Assembly: GCA_964463485.1 (NCBI GenBank) | Contig: CAYXDO010000037.1 | Coordinates: 10,819-74,818 of the forward strand | Origin: CAYXDO01 sp964463485 | GTDB taxonomy: Bacteria; Myxococcota; Kuafuiibacteriia; Kuafuiibacteriales; Kuafuiibacteriaceae | Length of the DNA: 64,000 bases | Direction: 5' to 3' | In this document: positions 24,701-33,333 of the stretch, piece by piece | Numbering within the stretch: the stretch's first letter is position 1 | Layout: the number at the start of each line of letters is the position of its first letter | Translations under genes and position numbers: made by a program | Notes under the pieces: model-generated | What the model saw: only the letters and a program-made list of their open reading frames with translations | Database searches by the model: none | What the model was told of the DNA's origin: nothing

Positions 24701-26930
24701 CTGCGGCGCTTGTGGCCAGCCTTGTCTGACTCCGAACGGGACGCCGGCGTGTCTCGCCGGAGATTGCGAGATCGCGGCTTGCTCGGCCCCCTTCGACGAC
24801 TGCAACACGGTCGTCGCCGACGGGTGCGAGTCTGATCTGTCTTCGAGCGTACTCACCTGCGGCAGCTGCACGATTTCGTGCGTAGTCTCGAACGGGACGC
24901 CGGCGTGTCTCGTGGGGCAGTGCGCGGTCGCGGCCTGCAACTTCCCGTTCGATGACTGCGACAATTTGTACACGACCGGCTGCGAGGCGAACACCTCGAG
25001 CAGCCTTTCGCACTGTGGCGGCTGCGACCAGCCCTGCGCGGTGGCGAACGGACAACCGACGTGCAACGCGGGTTCCTGCGAGATTTCGAGCTGCACCGCC
25101 CCCTTCGACGACTGCAACGATTCGCCAGCAGACGGCTGCGAGACGAACCTCCAAACGAGCTCAGGCCATTGCGGCGTATGCGGCCGAGTATGCAACCTCG
25201 CCAACGCCACCTCGAGCTGCGCGGCCGGGACTTGCGAGGTCGACGCCTGCACGGCTCCGTACGACGACTGTAACGGGCTCGCCGTCGACGGTTGTGAGTC
25301 CAACCTGAGCTCCGACTTGGCGACTTGCGGAGCCTGCAATACGCCGTGCGCCCTAGAGTTCGCCTCCGAGGCGTGTGTGCTGGGTGCCTGTACTTTCCTT
25401 GCCTGTGAAGCTGGCCACGTGAACCTCGACGGCTTTGCAGGGAACGGGTGTGAGTATGCCTGCACTGCCGTTCCTGGAATCGACGTGCCCGACACGGCGT
25501 TCGTGGACACCAACTGTGACGGCATCGACGGAGAGAAGAACCTGTCGATCTTCGTTTCGCCGCTCGGGAGTGACGGATCGTCGGGCTTCTTCGGGAGCCC
25601 GGTTCGAACCATCTCCCGCGGGATCGCGGCTGCGCAGTCTTCGGGCCGGGCGGTCATTTTGGTGGCGGCCGGTCTTTATGACGGCACGGTGACGGTGGCG
25701 AACGGAGTCAGCATCTACGGTGGGTATGATCCGACGACGTGGGCGCGCAGCTACGCCAACGTGTCTCTGGTAACGGTTTCGGGAGGCACGGCGCACGCCA
25801 TCGGGATGAGAGTCGAGAACGTGACTCTGCCGACGACGATCGACGGGCTGTGGGTGACGGTCACGGCGAATACGGTGGCTTCGGGCTCCAACTACGGAGT
25901 GTACGTTCGAAACTCGAACGCGAGCGTCACACTCAGGCGGCTGACTGTGAGTATTGGGACGGCTGGCGCGGGCGCGAATGGCTCGGGCGGATCCGTTGGC
26001 GCGACGGGTTCGGCCGGGAGCATCGGGCTCACTGGGTGCGATGGGTGCTCGAACGATGGTCTCGGAGGGTCTGGGGGCACGAGCGCCTGCGGACGAACGG
26101 GCGGGCGCGGGGGCGATGGTGGGTATGACAACGCCAATGGCGCGGGAGGCGCGACGGCGCCCTCCGGAGGAGGCGGCGGCAATGGCGGCCTCGGCGCAGA
26201 GGTGTGCAACTCAGGATCTTGCTCGAGCTGTGGAGGTCGAAAGGGGGGCGGCTTCGGCGTGGCAGGCTCGAGCGGCTCTAGTGGCTCGACTGGGTCGAAC
26301 GGATCGGGCGGAGCAGCGTTCGGTTCTCTGCTGAGCGGGTTGTATTCGGCTTCGACCGGCGGCGCGGGAGCCTCGGGGGCCGACGGGACCGGGGGTGGCG
26401 GCGGCGGCGCGGGAGGTGGCGGCGCAGACGACTGCTTCGAGGATCTCTTCGTATGCGTCGACATCGGCAACCCATGCAACTCAGACCGAGGGGGTGGCGG
26501 CGGGGGTGGCGGAGCCGGCGGCTGCGGAGGAACGGCCGGCACTGCGGGTCAGGGCGGCGGCGGCGCGTTCGGCATGTTCGTCTTGGACTCATCTCCTCGG
26601 ATTTCGACGGTCACACTGAACGTCGGGCGCGGAGGCGCGGGCGGAAGCGGAGGCGCGGGCGCAAGCGGAGGCGCGGGCGGCGCGGGCGGCGCCGGTGGGT
26701 TTGGGCCGGACGACGGAGGTGACGGAGCCGTTGGCGGCGTAGGCGGGGCGGGCGGCCGAGGTGGACATGCCGGAGGTGGAGGGGGCGGTCCGAGTCTCGG
26801 TGTCTACCGCGCCGGGACCTCGAACCCAACCATCGACGCCGACAACATCATCACGGTCACCGGCGGCGGCGCAGGTGGCGCGAGCTCGGGCAACCCGGGA
26901 GCGACGGGGACGAGCGCGACGATTCTCTGA
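21795..26930 (+). CDS. Giant multidomain lipoprotein: anchor-D, MopE-like Cys repeats, DUF1565 and PGRS-like tail
   Basis: 1,711-residue exported protein starting at GTG 21795. A signal peptide with lipobox GLAC is followed by a short Cys-rich stretch. Residues about 68-660 hold several immunoglobulin-like HYDIN/choice-of-anchor-D domains (repeated NFGAFSLGV, VDFAEVHVFRT, IDFGPVYRG starts). Residues about 677-760 carry two MopE-type CNxxDDDCxGxxD motifs. About 762-1212 is a Cys-rich array of about 52-residue units with APFDDCN and DGCE(T/A)N. About 1248-1385 resembles DUF1565 (VSPLGSDGSSGFFGSPVRTI, NGVSIYGGYDP). From about 1389 to the end is a Gly-rich, PGRS-like beta-helix tail. It probably forms a long surface filament or adhesin. 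It begins 124 nt after the exopolysaccharide operon on the same strand and may be separately expressed. Confidence 0.88.
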   Translation: MRFSAVALTVAFFGLACSDAEQPASLNPTLDASTVLCAEGCPEGMRCNGGVCEPASAPDAGVLRGQAVVEPSEINFGAFSLGVAVEVTLVVSNRGSGELQVLAMEIESNAQGELEVVLGEALPRTLASGDSVAARIRYKASDGIEDHDRLRVITDDPERPIVVVPLIAEYKGVADVRVSATLGGPPLASVDLGSVSTGTERTVRVLLANAGTGNSLLEVTSADVVPGRVFSVGTAPALPALLNRTRPEVACGTAAECPSPAVSCTDGVCLDGAGVPLDHVALDVKFRPAQASAYEETLELESSDPDGSPLIVRLLGRGIEAALTVSPDPIDLGDIFVGYPKSLEVTVGNAGTDVLRISAIELVDASLVELSAPSLPLEITPSTQLPLSLSAPATSAGKIAGTLRITASGSTRDVPIFGRVQPPPRVVTSTGSVDFAEVHVFRTPGSETRTITVRNEGGSPLIFSAVGLAASSSSDFALAPGAPAQLLPGESAELTITYSPMAIGPDAGSLELVTNDPARALAAVTLRGEGTDPTAFLFKSTIPPLPASPIDFGPVYRGALPEPITLSVQNTGTGHLLLSDVRLTLGSSPDFVVEVPALPRSLSQGETIEVVVRYSPAVVGSDTGAIQILSNDRDSSPQTVAVTGSGTNCLVPNTWDEDEDPSNGCEYFCVYASSVERCNSADDDCNGDFDEGFGLGDPCDGQGQCGAGVLECSTSDNTRSVCSTERDQSADQSVAESCNELDDDCDGRLDNGFDLLTDRVNCGECGIACTASNGTPECFGGQCRVAACAAPFDDCNRVYADGCEANLLTDVGTCGTCDIVCAVSHGTPACASGSCRVATCDDGFFDCNGQYPDGCEANLVSDIATCGSCTTVCSVSHGAPVCNARVCGIGGCVEPWDDCNSAYVDGCETNTDSTPSHCGGCGNPCSVTNGSPACVAGLCEIATCVAPFDDCNTTYADGCETNTRTTVNHCGACGQPCLTPNGTPACLAGDCEIAACSAPFDDCNTVVADGCESDLSSSVLTCGSCTISCVVSNGTPACLVGQCAVAACNFPFDDCDNLYTTGCEANTSSSLSHCGGCDQPCAVANGQPTCNAGSCEISSCTAPFDDCNDSPADGCETNLQTSSGHCGVCGRVCNLANATSSCAAGTCEVDACTAPYDDCNGLAVDGCESNLSSDLATCGACNTPCALEFASEACVLGACTFLACEAGHVNLDGFAGNGCEYACTAVPGIDVPDTAFVDTNCDGIDGEKNLSIFVSPLGSDGSSGFFGSPVRTISRGIAAAQSSGRAVILVAAGLYDGTVTVANGVSIYGGYDPTTWARSYANVSLVTVSGGTAHAIGMRVENVTLPTTIDGLWVTVTANTVASGSNYGVYVRNSNASVTLRRLTVSIGTAGAGANGSGGSVGATGSAGSIGLTGCDGCSNDGLGGSGGTSACGRTGGRGGDGGYDNANGAGGATAPSGGGGGNGGLGAEVCNSGSCSSCGGRKGGGFGVAGSSGSSGSTGSNGSGGAAFGSLLSGLYSASTGGAGASGADGTGGGGGGAGGGGADDCFEDLFVCVDIGNPCNSDRGGGGGGGGAGGCGGTAGTAGQGGGGAFGMFVLDSSPRISTVTLNVGRGGAGGSGGAGASGGAGGAGGAGGFGPDDGGDGAVGGVGGAGGRGGHAGGGGGGPSLGVYRAGTSNPTIDADNIITVTGGGAGGASSGNPGATGTSATIL
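24078..25430 (+). repeat. Tandem ~156-162-nt coding repeats (Cys-rich units)
   Basis: Eight to nine degenerate units within the giant lipoprotein. Each encodes about 52 residues in the order DGCE.N, HCG.CG..C, NG.PAC..G.C, CxAPFDDCN. About ten cysteines per unit suggest disulfide-locked modules. Units vary in sequence but keep the Cys spacing, which argues for selection on structure rather than recent expansion. Confidence 0.8.
25960..26925 (+). repeat. Gly-rich PGRS-like coding repeat tract
   Basis: About 960 nt encoding GGxG-type sequence (GGAGGSGGAGASGGAGGAGG and similar), interrupted by short non-repetitive strands such as SPRISTVTLNV and NPTIDADNIITVTGG. The strands fit rungs of a beta-helix from which Gly-rich loops protrude, as in PE-PGRS-like proteins. 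Confidence 0.75.
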
Positions 26931-27478
26931 AACGTCGAGCTTTGCGGTCACGAGCACAGACGACGGGTGCACGACCGACCCGCGGCGATTCAGTTCGACC
27001 TCCGCATGAACCACGGAGAGCACAGAGAAGGAACACGGAGGGCACGAAGGACTTTTCTCCAGAAATCCTCTGTGTTCTCCGCGTTCCTGCGCTGTGTCCT
27101 CTGTGGTTTGTCCAGCGCCGAGCGATGATGGTCGACATGTCGCGCAACTTGGTCGTGCCGACTACGAGTACGCGTCGGGCCACCGACCTTCGCGATGGGC
27201 GCGTGCGTTTTTTTCCGGTAGCTCGTCGGGCTCGCGACCGACTTGATCCACTCTGAAGATCGGCAGCAGCGAGAACGAGCTTGCAATCGCGCTCGTTTGA
27301 CGCCAGAGTGTGGGTGCTATGTCCTGCCTGTTCATGAGTCGACGGCCCCACTCATAACGTCCGTTTGCGGACGCCGTCCGCTTTCACCCTAAGTCATCGT
27401 CTCGAGGGACCGAGCAACCGGTTCGCTCGATGGAGTCGCGCTCGCTGCGATAGCGGCGGCGCTCTTTTGGGGAGATTC
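26931..27478. other. Gene-free region with inverted repeat
   Basis: About 550 nt without a convincing gene. It contains the 101-nt imperfect inverted repeat at 27009-27109 and a small perfect hairpin GTCCG-TTTG-CGGAC at 27359-27372. An open frame on the plus strand (26942-27256) reads through the repeat and gives the kind of spurious peptide that this repeat class produces, so it is not called. The GGGGAG ribosome site of the AAA ATPase gene is at the right end. Confidence 0.55.
27009..27109. repeat. 101-nt imperfect inverted repeat built of CACGGAG/CACAGAG words
   Basis: The left arm starts AACCACGGAGAGCACAGAG and the right arm ends with its near complement CTCTGTGGTTT. Over about 47 nt per arm roughly four bases in five pair, with the centre near TTCTCCAGAA. 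Within each arm, CAC(A/G)GAG words recur every 10-12 nt. This looks like the widespread CACAGAG-type palindromic intergenic element found scattered in many environmental genomes. Its function is not known. Confidence 0.75.
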
Positions 27479-29602
27479 ATGACTTCTTTGAAACTCGCGC
27501 GTCTCGGCCCGTTCGAGGCGCCCGTACATGACTACGTTCGCAACCTGCTCATTGGGACCGAGCTCCCGCAGCTCATTCGGGACAAGCAGCCGCCGCATGG
27601 GTCGGTCGACGTGATCTTGTCGGCGGTAGGTGGGGATCCGTCGAAGCCGAAACACCGGTTGTCACTGGGTCGCCGGATCGAGCGATTCCTCGAAGGCCAG
27701 CCTGAGGCAAAGCAACCCGCGGCTCCGGACTCTCCGGTGCTGGAGAACCTTCTGACGCTATCCCAAGCTCTGGGCCTGGAGTCAGAGGCGCGCGCGATGC
27801 TCCAGTGGGTCGCCGCGTTCCACGCCGACCGTCGGCTCGCGAGGCTGCTTCAGACCTTTGGCGACCTTCAGCTGAGTGACACGCTCCGAGTCATCTCGTC
27901 CGGGCTGGCCAGCTCGACGACGTCGACACGCCGAGCGCTCTCGGAGCTGGTCAAGGCCGGGCTCATTCGTCACTACGAGCGCTCGACGTCGATCGACTTC
28001 GCGATCCATCTCGACTCGCGGCTGTTGGACGCTCTGCTCGTCGCGAACCTCGATCACGGACAGCTCGTCGAGTCCTTTCTGCCGAGCGCCGATCCTCCGA
28101 CTCTCGAGGCTAGCGACTATGCGGACCACTCCGAGCCGCTAGGTCTGGCGAGGGAGTTGCTGCGAGCGACGATTCGGGAGCGGCGTGCTGGAACCAACCT
28201 GCTGCTCCACGGACCCACTGGCACAGGCAAGACTCAGCTCGCGCGGCTTCTGGCGAAGGAGGTGGGTTGTCCGCTCTTCATTGCAGGCGGAGCAGACGAG
28301 GACGGGGAGTCGCCGGGTCCCTGGGAGCGCCTGAGCTCTCTGTTGCTGGGTCAGCGTCTGATCGGGACGGAAGGGATCCTCTTGTTCGACGAGCTCGAGG
28401 ATTTGTTCGAAGACGACCGCCCAGTGATGTCGAAGCTCTGGTTCAATCGAATCCTGGAGTCGAACGTGACTCCGACCATTTGGATCACCAACGAAGTGAG
28501 CGACATCGATCGGGCGTTCTTGAGGAGGTTCACGTTCGCGATCGAGCTGCCGGAGTCATCGGCTCGGCGGAGGGCGCGGGCGTTGGTTCGTCATCTCGGC
28601 GAAGATCACGACTTATCGCCTCGAGACATCGAGCGACTCTCGACAGACTACCGGGCGTCGCCCGCGCAGATCGCGAGCGCGGTGAGCGCGTCTCGGCTCG
28701 TCGGGAGCAGGCCGACGGTGGGCACGATCGAACGGATCCTCGGTCCCATCGAGAAGTTGATTCACGGAGCGGAGGTCGCGTCTGCGCGCGTCGAATCGAA
28801 GAGCCCCTATCGTGTCGACGTGTTGAACGCGTCGGAGGACGTGTCGGCGCTGGCGGACGCGTTGGAGCGCTACTCAGCTGGGCGTGGCACGGGAATCTCG
28901 TTGTGTATCCACGGCCCGCCAGGGACCGGCAAGTCCGAGCTCGCTCGGTACTTTGCGTCGAGGATGCACCGCCGCGTGGTCGAACGAAGGGCGTCGGACC
29001 TGGTGAGCAAGTGGGTGGGTGAGACCGAGAGCAACATCGCGCGCGCCTTTCGCGAGGCGGAGGACGACGGAGTGATGTTGTTGTTCGACGAAGCAGACTC
29101 GTTTCTGCGAGACCGCAGGAACGCCGTGCGATCCTTCGAGGTCACCGCGGTGAATGAGTTGCTGCAGCAGATCGAGCACTTCAAGGGCGTCGTCGCGTTC
29201 ACCACCAACCTGTGGAAGGAGATCGACCCAGCGGCCTTGCGCAGGTTCGTGTTCAAGGTCGAGCTGAGATATTCGCTCCCAACTCAGGCCGTCGAGCTCT
29301 TTCGCAGCAGCTTTGCCGAGGTGATCGACGCGGCGAAGGGTGAGCTCGAGAGCTCGGAGCTCGAAGCCGCTTTGCGGGGCCTGGAGCTCGGGCCGGGAGA
29401 CTTCGGCGCGGTCCGGCGGAAGCTCGTGACGCTCGGGGAGCGTCGCTCCCCGAGCGAGCTGATCGCTCAGCTTCGAGCAGAGGTCGAGGCGCGAGGGACG
29501 AAGCCGCGCCCGATCGGGTTCGCTCAATCGGGTTCGCGCAATACCGGGTCCCCAGAAGCTCGTGACCCTGCCGAAACCACAGGGACCTCGCCGCGTCGCT
29601 AG
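27479..29602 (+). CDS. Tandem AAA ATPase with N-terminal winged-helix-like region
   Basis: 707-residue protein with two AAA modules. The first has Walker A GPTGTGKT (from G245) and Walker B ILLFDELED; the second has GPPGTGKS (from G479), VMLLFDEADSF and the following RRNAVRSFEVTAVNELL, as in SpoVK/Vps4/FtsH-type AAA proteins. Before them, about residues 130-165 (LSDTLRVISSGLASSTTSTR) look like a winged helix. No membrane helix or protease domain is seen. ATG 27479 has GGGGAG 5 nt upstream; an extension to 27365 is rejected. It sits 26 nt before a PHP-domain lipoprotein. Likely a protein-remodelling ATPase, perhaps DNA-linked. Confidence 0.85.
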   Translation: MTSLKLARLGPFEAPVHDYVRNLLIGTELPQLIRDKQPPHGSVDVILSAVGGDPSKPKHRLSLGRRIERFLEGQPEAKQPAAPDSPVLENLLTLSQALGLESEARAMLQWVAAFHADRRLARLLQTFGDLQLSDTLRVISSGLASSTTSTRRALSELVKAGLIRHYERSTSIDFAIHLDSRLLDALLVANLDHGQLVESFLPSADPPTLEASDYADHSEPLGLARELLRATIRERRAGTNLLLHGPTGTGKTQLARLLAKEVGCPLFIAGGADEDGESPGPWERLSSLLLGQRLIGTEGILLFDELEDLFEDDRPVMSKLWFNRILESNVTPTIWITNEVSDIDRAFLRRFTFAIELPESSARRRARALVRHLGEDHDLSPRDIERLSTDYRASPAQIASAVSASRLVGSRPTVGTIERILGPIEKLIHGAEVASARVESKSPYRVDVLNASEDVSALADALERYSAGRGTGISLCIHGPPGTGKSELARYFASRMHRRVVERRASDLVSKWVGETESNIARAFREAEDDGVMLLFDEADSFLRDRRNAVRSFEVTAVNELLQQIEHFKGVVAFTTNLWKEIDPAALRRFVFKVELRYSLPTQAVELFRSSFAEVIDAAKGELESSELEAALRGLELGPGDFGAVRRKLVTLGERRSPSELIAQLRAEVEARGTKPRPIGFAQSGSRNTGSPEARDPAETTGTSPRR

Positions 29603-29628
29603 GAGTATTCACGCCGCGTCCGTGTTAG

Positions 29629-32559
29629 ATGGGTGCGGTGCGATACGTCTGGATACTCTGCCTTCCAGCGATAGGCGTGACCGGCTGCAAGCGGGAGAGC
29701 TGTGTTGGGCAAGACCGAACGTGCGAGCTCGGTCCGGTGTGCCCGAACCTCGAGCCCGTGTGCGGCCCGACAGGACGGAGCCCTGGATTCACGCGCGCCC
29801 GCCGTCTCACAGCGGCGGAGATCTCGGTGGGACCGGACGCCCTCGGCGCGGTGGGTGACTTTGCGCTCGAGAACGATCGCGTGCGCGCCGTAGTCGACGC
29901 CATCGATCATCCGCATCACCTTGCGGCCCACGGTGGAGCGCTCATCGACCTGGAGCTTCCCGGGATCGCCGAGGATGGTCTCAACGTGGTCCTTCAGGCG
30001 ACTGGGTTGCTCCCGAAAGACGCGGTGACTTACACCTCGGCGTGGATCGTGGAGTCGAGAGGGGCGTCGGCCATCGAGCTTCGGGGTCACCTCGACGGAG
30101 ACGAGGAGGAGTCTGTGGCTACTCGGTACGAAATTCGACCTTGTGAGTCTGGGATTCGGGTCAAGACCGAGATCGTGAATCTCGGAAAGGATCCTGAAGT
30201 GTGGACGGTGACGGACGGGTGGTTCTGGGGCGCGAGGAGCCTCGAGCCCTTCGTACCCAAGCCCGACCGAGGCTTCGTCCATCCGTCGTTTGGCTTGACC
30301 GACATCGACTCTGTCTTCACGGACTCGGACTTCGTGGCGGCGACGCCGGAAGTCTCCGACGCAGCCAGTTACGCCATCGTCGCCTGCGACCGGACTCAGC
30401 TTTCCGGTTTTCACAGCGACAAGGTTTCGGCGGTCGGGAGCCCACGTCGAATCGTGATGCCTGGGGACAGGGTCGTGTTGGAGCGGTTCATTGCGGTTGC
30501 GCCAGGAGGACGGTCGATCGCGCCCGCGGTGGACCTGGCGCTCGACGCTCGGGGCAAACTCTTCGACGAGCGCCTTCGGACCGTCACCGGACTGCTCCTG
30601 CGCGCGGATGGGGCTCCGGCGTCCCTGGTGACTGGTACGGTTCGAATCTCCGAAATCGGGGAAGACGGGCGGACTCCATGGACTCACGTGCGGCCCGATT
30701 CCGACGGACGATTCATCGCGAGCGTCCCTTCCGGCAAGGCCCTGGTGGCGGAGGCTCAGGCGTTCGGCAAGACGCTGAGCGAAGTCCCGATTCCCGCTGG
30801 GGAGAACGCGTTCGACCTCGGCACGCTGACTCTTCCGGCCGCTGCCCGCGTCGACCTCCGCGTGCTCGTCGACGACGTAGAGGACCACGCCCTGGCCTTC
30901 TTCGTACCTGCTGACGAAGACACCGAGGCCCAGGGCTCGAAGTTGTTCGGCGCGGTATCGACACGTTGCGCGCCGTTGTTGGGTCCACCGAACGGACCGA
31001 GCCCGGCCTGCAATCGAGTCTTGGTCCGCGGCCTCACGTCCGTAGTCGTCCCGCCCGGAAAGTATCGAGTTCTTGCGACCGGCGGGCCCTTCGCGACCAT
31101 CGACGAGTCGGAGCTCGCCGTCTCATCGGGTGAGACTTCCGTCGTCGAGCTGAGTATCCAGCGGCTGGCGCTCGGAGCTCGGCCCTTCCTGTCGGCAGAT
31201 TTTCACGTACACGGAGCGCGATCCTTCGACTCGTCGATCCCGGACCGCGACCGGGTGGCGTCCTTTCTGGCCGCAGATCTCGACGTTCTCATCGCGACGG
31301 ACCACGACGTGGTCACCGACTACTCGGAGTCGCTCCGAGCTCTGGACGGACAGGACCAGCTCCGGTTGATCTCCGGGGTGGAGACCACTGCGCTGGTGCT
31401 ATTCGACCTGGTCAAAGACGAGGCAGTTCCCAAAGTCATCGGTCACTATAACTTCTGGCCGGTTCAGGTCGATCCAACCGGGCCGTGGCGTGGGAGTCTG
31501 TTCGACGAGAGGATGGAGCCAGGGGCGCTCTTCGAAGAGTTTCGTTCCTCGAAGATCGGCGCAGCCGGAGTCATTCAACTCAACCACCCGTACGCAGAAG
31601 CCGAGTTTGGGAGGGACCTCGGCTTTCCGAAGGCGATCGGCCTCGACGCCCGGCGCCCGCTCGACGAGGACGCCGAGGACAAACGTCAACTCACTCGAGC
31701 GCCGCCTGGCCGCTCGGTGTCGAACCTCGCCTATGACGCGCAGGAAGTCATGAATGGGAGCGACAACGGCGCGCTTCAGGCGTATCGCGCCTTTTGGTTC
31801 TATTTGCTCAACGAAGGTGTGGTCAGGGCAGGCACGGGTAACTCGGACTCTCACGGGCTCACCGACAATCTCGTCGGAACGCCTCGAACGCTGGTCTGGA
31901 CCGCGACGAGCAAGGAGAGCTTCGACCTGTTTGCGTTCAACGCGGCCGTGAAGGCCGGGCAGATGATAGGGACCAACGGTCCGATCATCGAGGCGGTGAT
32001 TTCTTCCCCGACGTCGTCGAGGACCCCTTCTCTTCAGGCTTTCATCCCCGATCCGAACGCCCAGCTGTCAATCACCGTTTCCGCCGCGCCATGGGTTCCG
32101 ATCGACGAGGTTCGTGTGATCGTGAACGGCAGCGTCGCGCGCCTGTTGACGAGCGAGCTCACTCACCCGGTCGATCCGCTCGGTCGCGAGGGTCTGGTTC
32201 GATACTCCGGTTCGATACCGCTGAGCTCGATCCTCCCTTCGGCAGGGGACGCTTGGATCGTGGTGGAGGCGGGCTCAGCCATACCGATGGCCGGTGACTT
32301 GGATTGCGACGGGATTCCGGACACCGGAGACAACGACGGGAACGCGGTCGTGGACTGGCGCGATGCAGACGATAACGACGACGAGCCCGACCCTTGCGAG
32401 GGCGACACCGGACCGCTGGCGACAGCGCCTCATCCCAGGGACGCGGGCGACCCTCTCTCGAAATTTCAGGCCGTCACGCCCAGGAGCTACCCATTCGGCT
32501 TCACGAACCCGTTCATCATCGACAGGAACGGGGATGGGTTCGAAGGGGCCAGCCGATGA
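29629..32559 (+). CDS. CehA/McbA-like PHP-fold metallohydrolase lipoprotein
   Basis: 976-residue exported protein. The N-terminus has a signal peptide with lipobox VTGC and a Cys-rich start. About residues 40-300 form a beta-rich domain, and 300-510 are carboxypeptidase-regulatory-like strands. The PHP catalytic part begins near 518 with SADFHVHGARS, followed by VLIATDHDVVTDY, SGVETTA, QLNHPYAE and RAGTGNSDSHG, which supply the His/Asp/Glu metal ligands of the CehA/McbA family of phosphatase/hydrolases. The C-terminus has calcium-type DxDxDG motifs (DLDCDGIPDTGDND). Start ATG 29629; GTG 29638 also possible. It overlaps the next gene by 4 nt. Substrate unknown. Confidence 0.85.
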   Translation: MGAVRYVWILCLPAIGVTGCKRESCVGQDRTCELGPVCPNLEPVCGPTGRSPGFTRARRLTAAEISVGPDALGAVGDFALENDRVRAVVDAIDHPHHLAAHGGALIDLELPGIAEDGLNVVLQATGLLPKDAVTYTSAWIVESRGASAIELRGHLDGDEEESVATRYEIRPCESGIRVKTEIVNLGKDPEVWTVTDGWFWGARSLEPFVPKPDRGFVHPSFGLTDIDSVFTDSDFVAATPEVSDAASYAIVACDRTQLSGFHSDKVSAVGSPRRIVMPGDRVVLERFIAVAPGGRSIAPAVDLALDARGKLFDERLRTVTGLLLRADGAPASLVTGTVRISEIGEDGRTPWTHVRPDSDGRFIASVPSGKALVAEAQAFGKTLSEVPIPAGENAFDLGTLTLPAAARVDLRVLVDDVEDHALAFFVPADEDTEAQGSKLFGAVSTRCAPLLGPPNGPSPACNRVLVRGLTSVVVPPGKYRVLATGGPFATIDESELAVSSGETSVVELSIQRLALGARPFLSADFHVHGARSFDSSIPDRDRVASFLAADLDVLIATDHDVVTDYSESLRALDGQDQLRLISGVETTALVLFDLVKDEAVPKVIGHYNFWPVQVDPTGPWRGSLFDERMEPGALFEEFRSSKIGAAGVIQLNHPYAEAEFGRDLGFPKAIGLDARRPLDEDAEDKRQLTRAPPGRSVSNLAYDAQEVMNGSDNGALQAYRAFWFYLLNEGVVRAGTGNSDSHGLTDNLVGTPRTLVWTATSKESFDLFAFNAAVKAGQMIGTNGPIIEAVISSPTSSRTPSLQAFIPDPNAQLSITVSAAPWVPIDEVRVIVNGSVARLLTSELTHPVDPLGREGLVRYSGSIPLSSILPSAGDAWIVVEAGSAIPMAGDLDCDGIPDTGDNDGNAVVDWRDADDNDDEPDPCEGDTGPLATAPHPRDAGDPLSKFQAVTPRSYPFGFTNPFIIDRNGDGFEGASR

Positions 32560-33329
32560 GCCCTCTGCTGATGCTGGTGATCTCGGCGACTCCGTGCGAG
32601 CTCGGGACCTTCCCGTCCATCGGCTTTCTCGACGGGGGGCTCGGAGAGTCAGCCCCGACGTGCCCGACCAGCGCGCTGTCCTTCGGGGCAGGCGGCCATT
32701 TGCTCGCGGACACCGATCATTTCTATGGCAACGTCCGCGCCTTCGGCCGACTCGGGGGACGCTACGCAGTTTCCGACCGAGCCGCGGTATTCGCCGAGCT
32801 GGAGCTCATTCGGTGGCAGACGGTGATCTCGTCGGTATCGGCGAGCCACCTCGGGGTCGGATTTCTCGGGGTCGGCGGGACCTTCGCACTCCGCAAAGCG
32901 GATACTCATCGCATCTCGTTCGTGGGCCGAGTCGTGCTTCCGACGGCGATCGGACTCTATGAGGAGGCCGTGCCATTTTCGGGAGACGTTTCCGGCGAGT
33001 ACCAGCGGACACTCGGTTCCGGATTCGGGACGCACGCGCGACTCGGCGTGCTTGGCAGCTTCGTCGTTTCCCACGGCCCGGCGTTCCCGCGGGCTGGCTT
33101 GATCGCTGGGCTCGGGATGAGTTGGAGCTTCGTGTCGTTCATGAGCGCGGCAGTCGACGTCACCTCCTCGTTTGGGTACAGCGATCCGGTAGATCACGTC
33201 GCCGCAGCCTTGGCGCTTCGCCTCGACTTCGGCTCGGACGATCAACTCGAGCTCGCAGCGGCGAGCCCGTTCGCCGGCGCGGAGCGCGAGGTGGTGGCCG
33301 CGACCTTGCGCTACACTCATCGGATGTGA
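32556..33329 (+). CDS. Exported beta-barrel-like outer membrane protein, unknown
   Basis: 257-residue protein with a short signal peptide (LLMLVISATPC) and alternating hydrophobic strands ending in aromatic residues (VRAFGRLGGRYAV, AVFAELELIRWQ, HLGVGFLGVGGTFAL, RAGLIAGLGMSWSF), ending VVAATLRYTHRM. This fits a small outer-membrane beta-barrel of about 10 strands. No family is recognised. Its ATG overlaps the stop of the PHP lipoprotein by 4 nt, so the two are probably made together and may form an outer-membrane unit. Confidence 0.65.
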   Translation: MSPLLMLVISATPCELGTFPSIGFLDGGLGESAPTCPTSALSFGAGGHLLADTDHFYGNVRAFGRLGGRYAVSDRAAVFAELELIRWQTVISSVSASHLGVGFLGVGGTFALRKADTHRISFVGRVVLPTAIGLYEEAVPFSGDVSGEYQRTLGSGFGTHARLGVLGSFVVSHGPAFPRAGLIAGLGMSWSFVSFMSAAVDVTSSFGYSDPVDHVAAALALRLDFGSDDQLELAAASPFAGAEREVVAATLRYTHRM

Positions 33330-33333
33330 AGCC

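Noticed and set aside
22437..25154. 905-residue minus-strand open frame within the giant lipoprotein
   Set aside because: Arg/Val-rich antisense shadow that follows the repeats of the real gene.
26942..27256. 104-residue frame through the inverted repeat
   Set aside because: Its middle is a translation of the CACAGAG-type repeat, a known source of spurious predictions.
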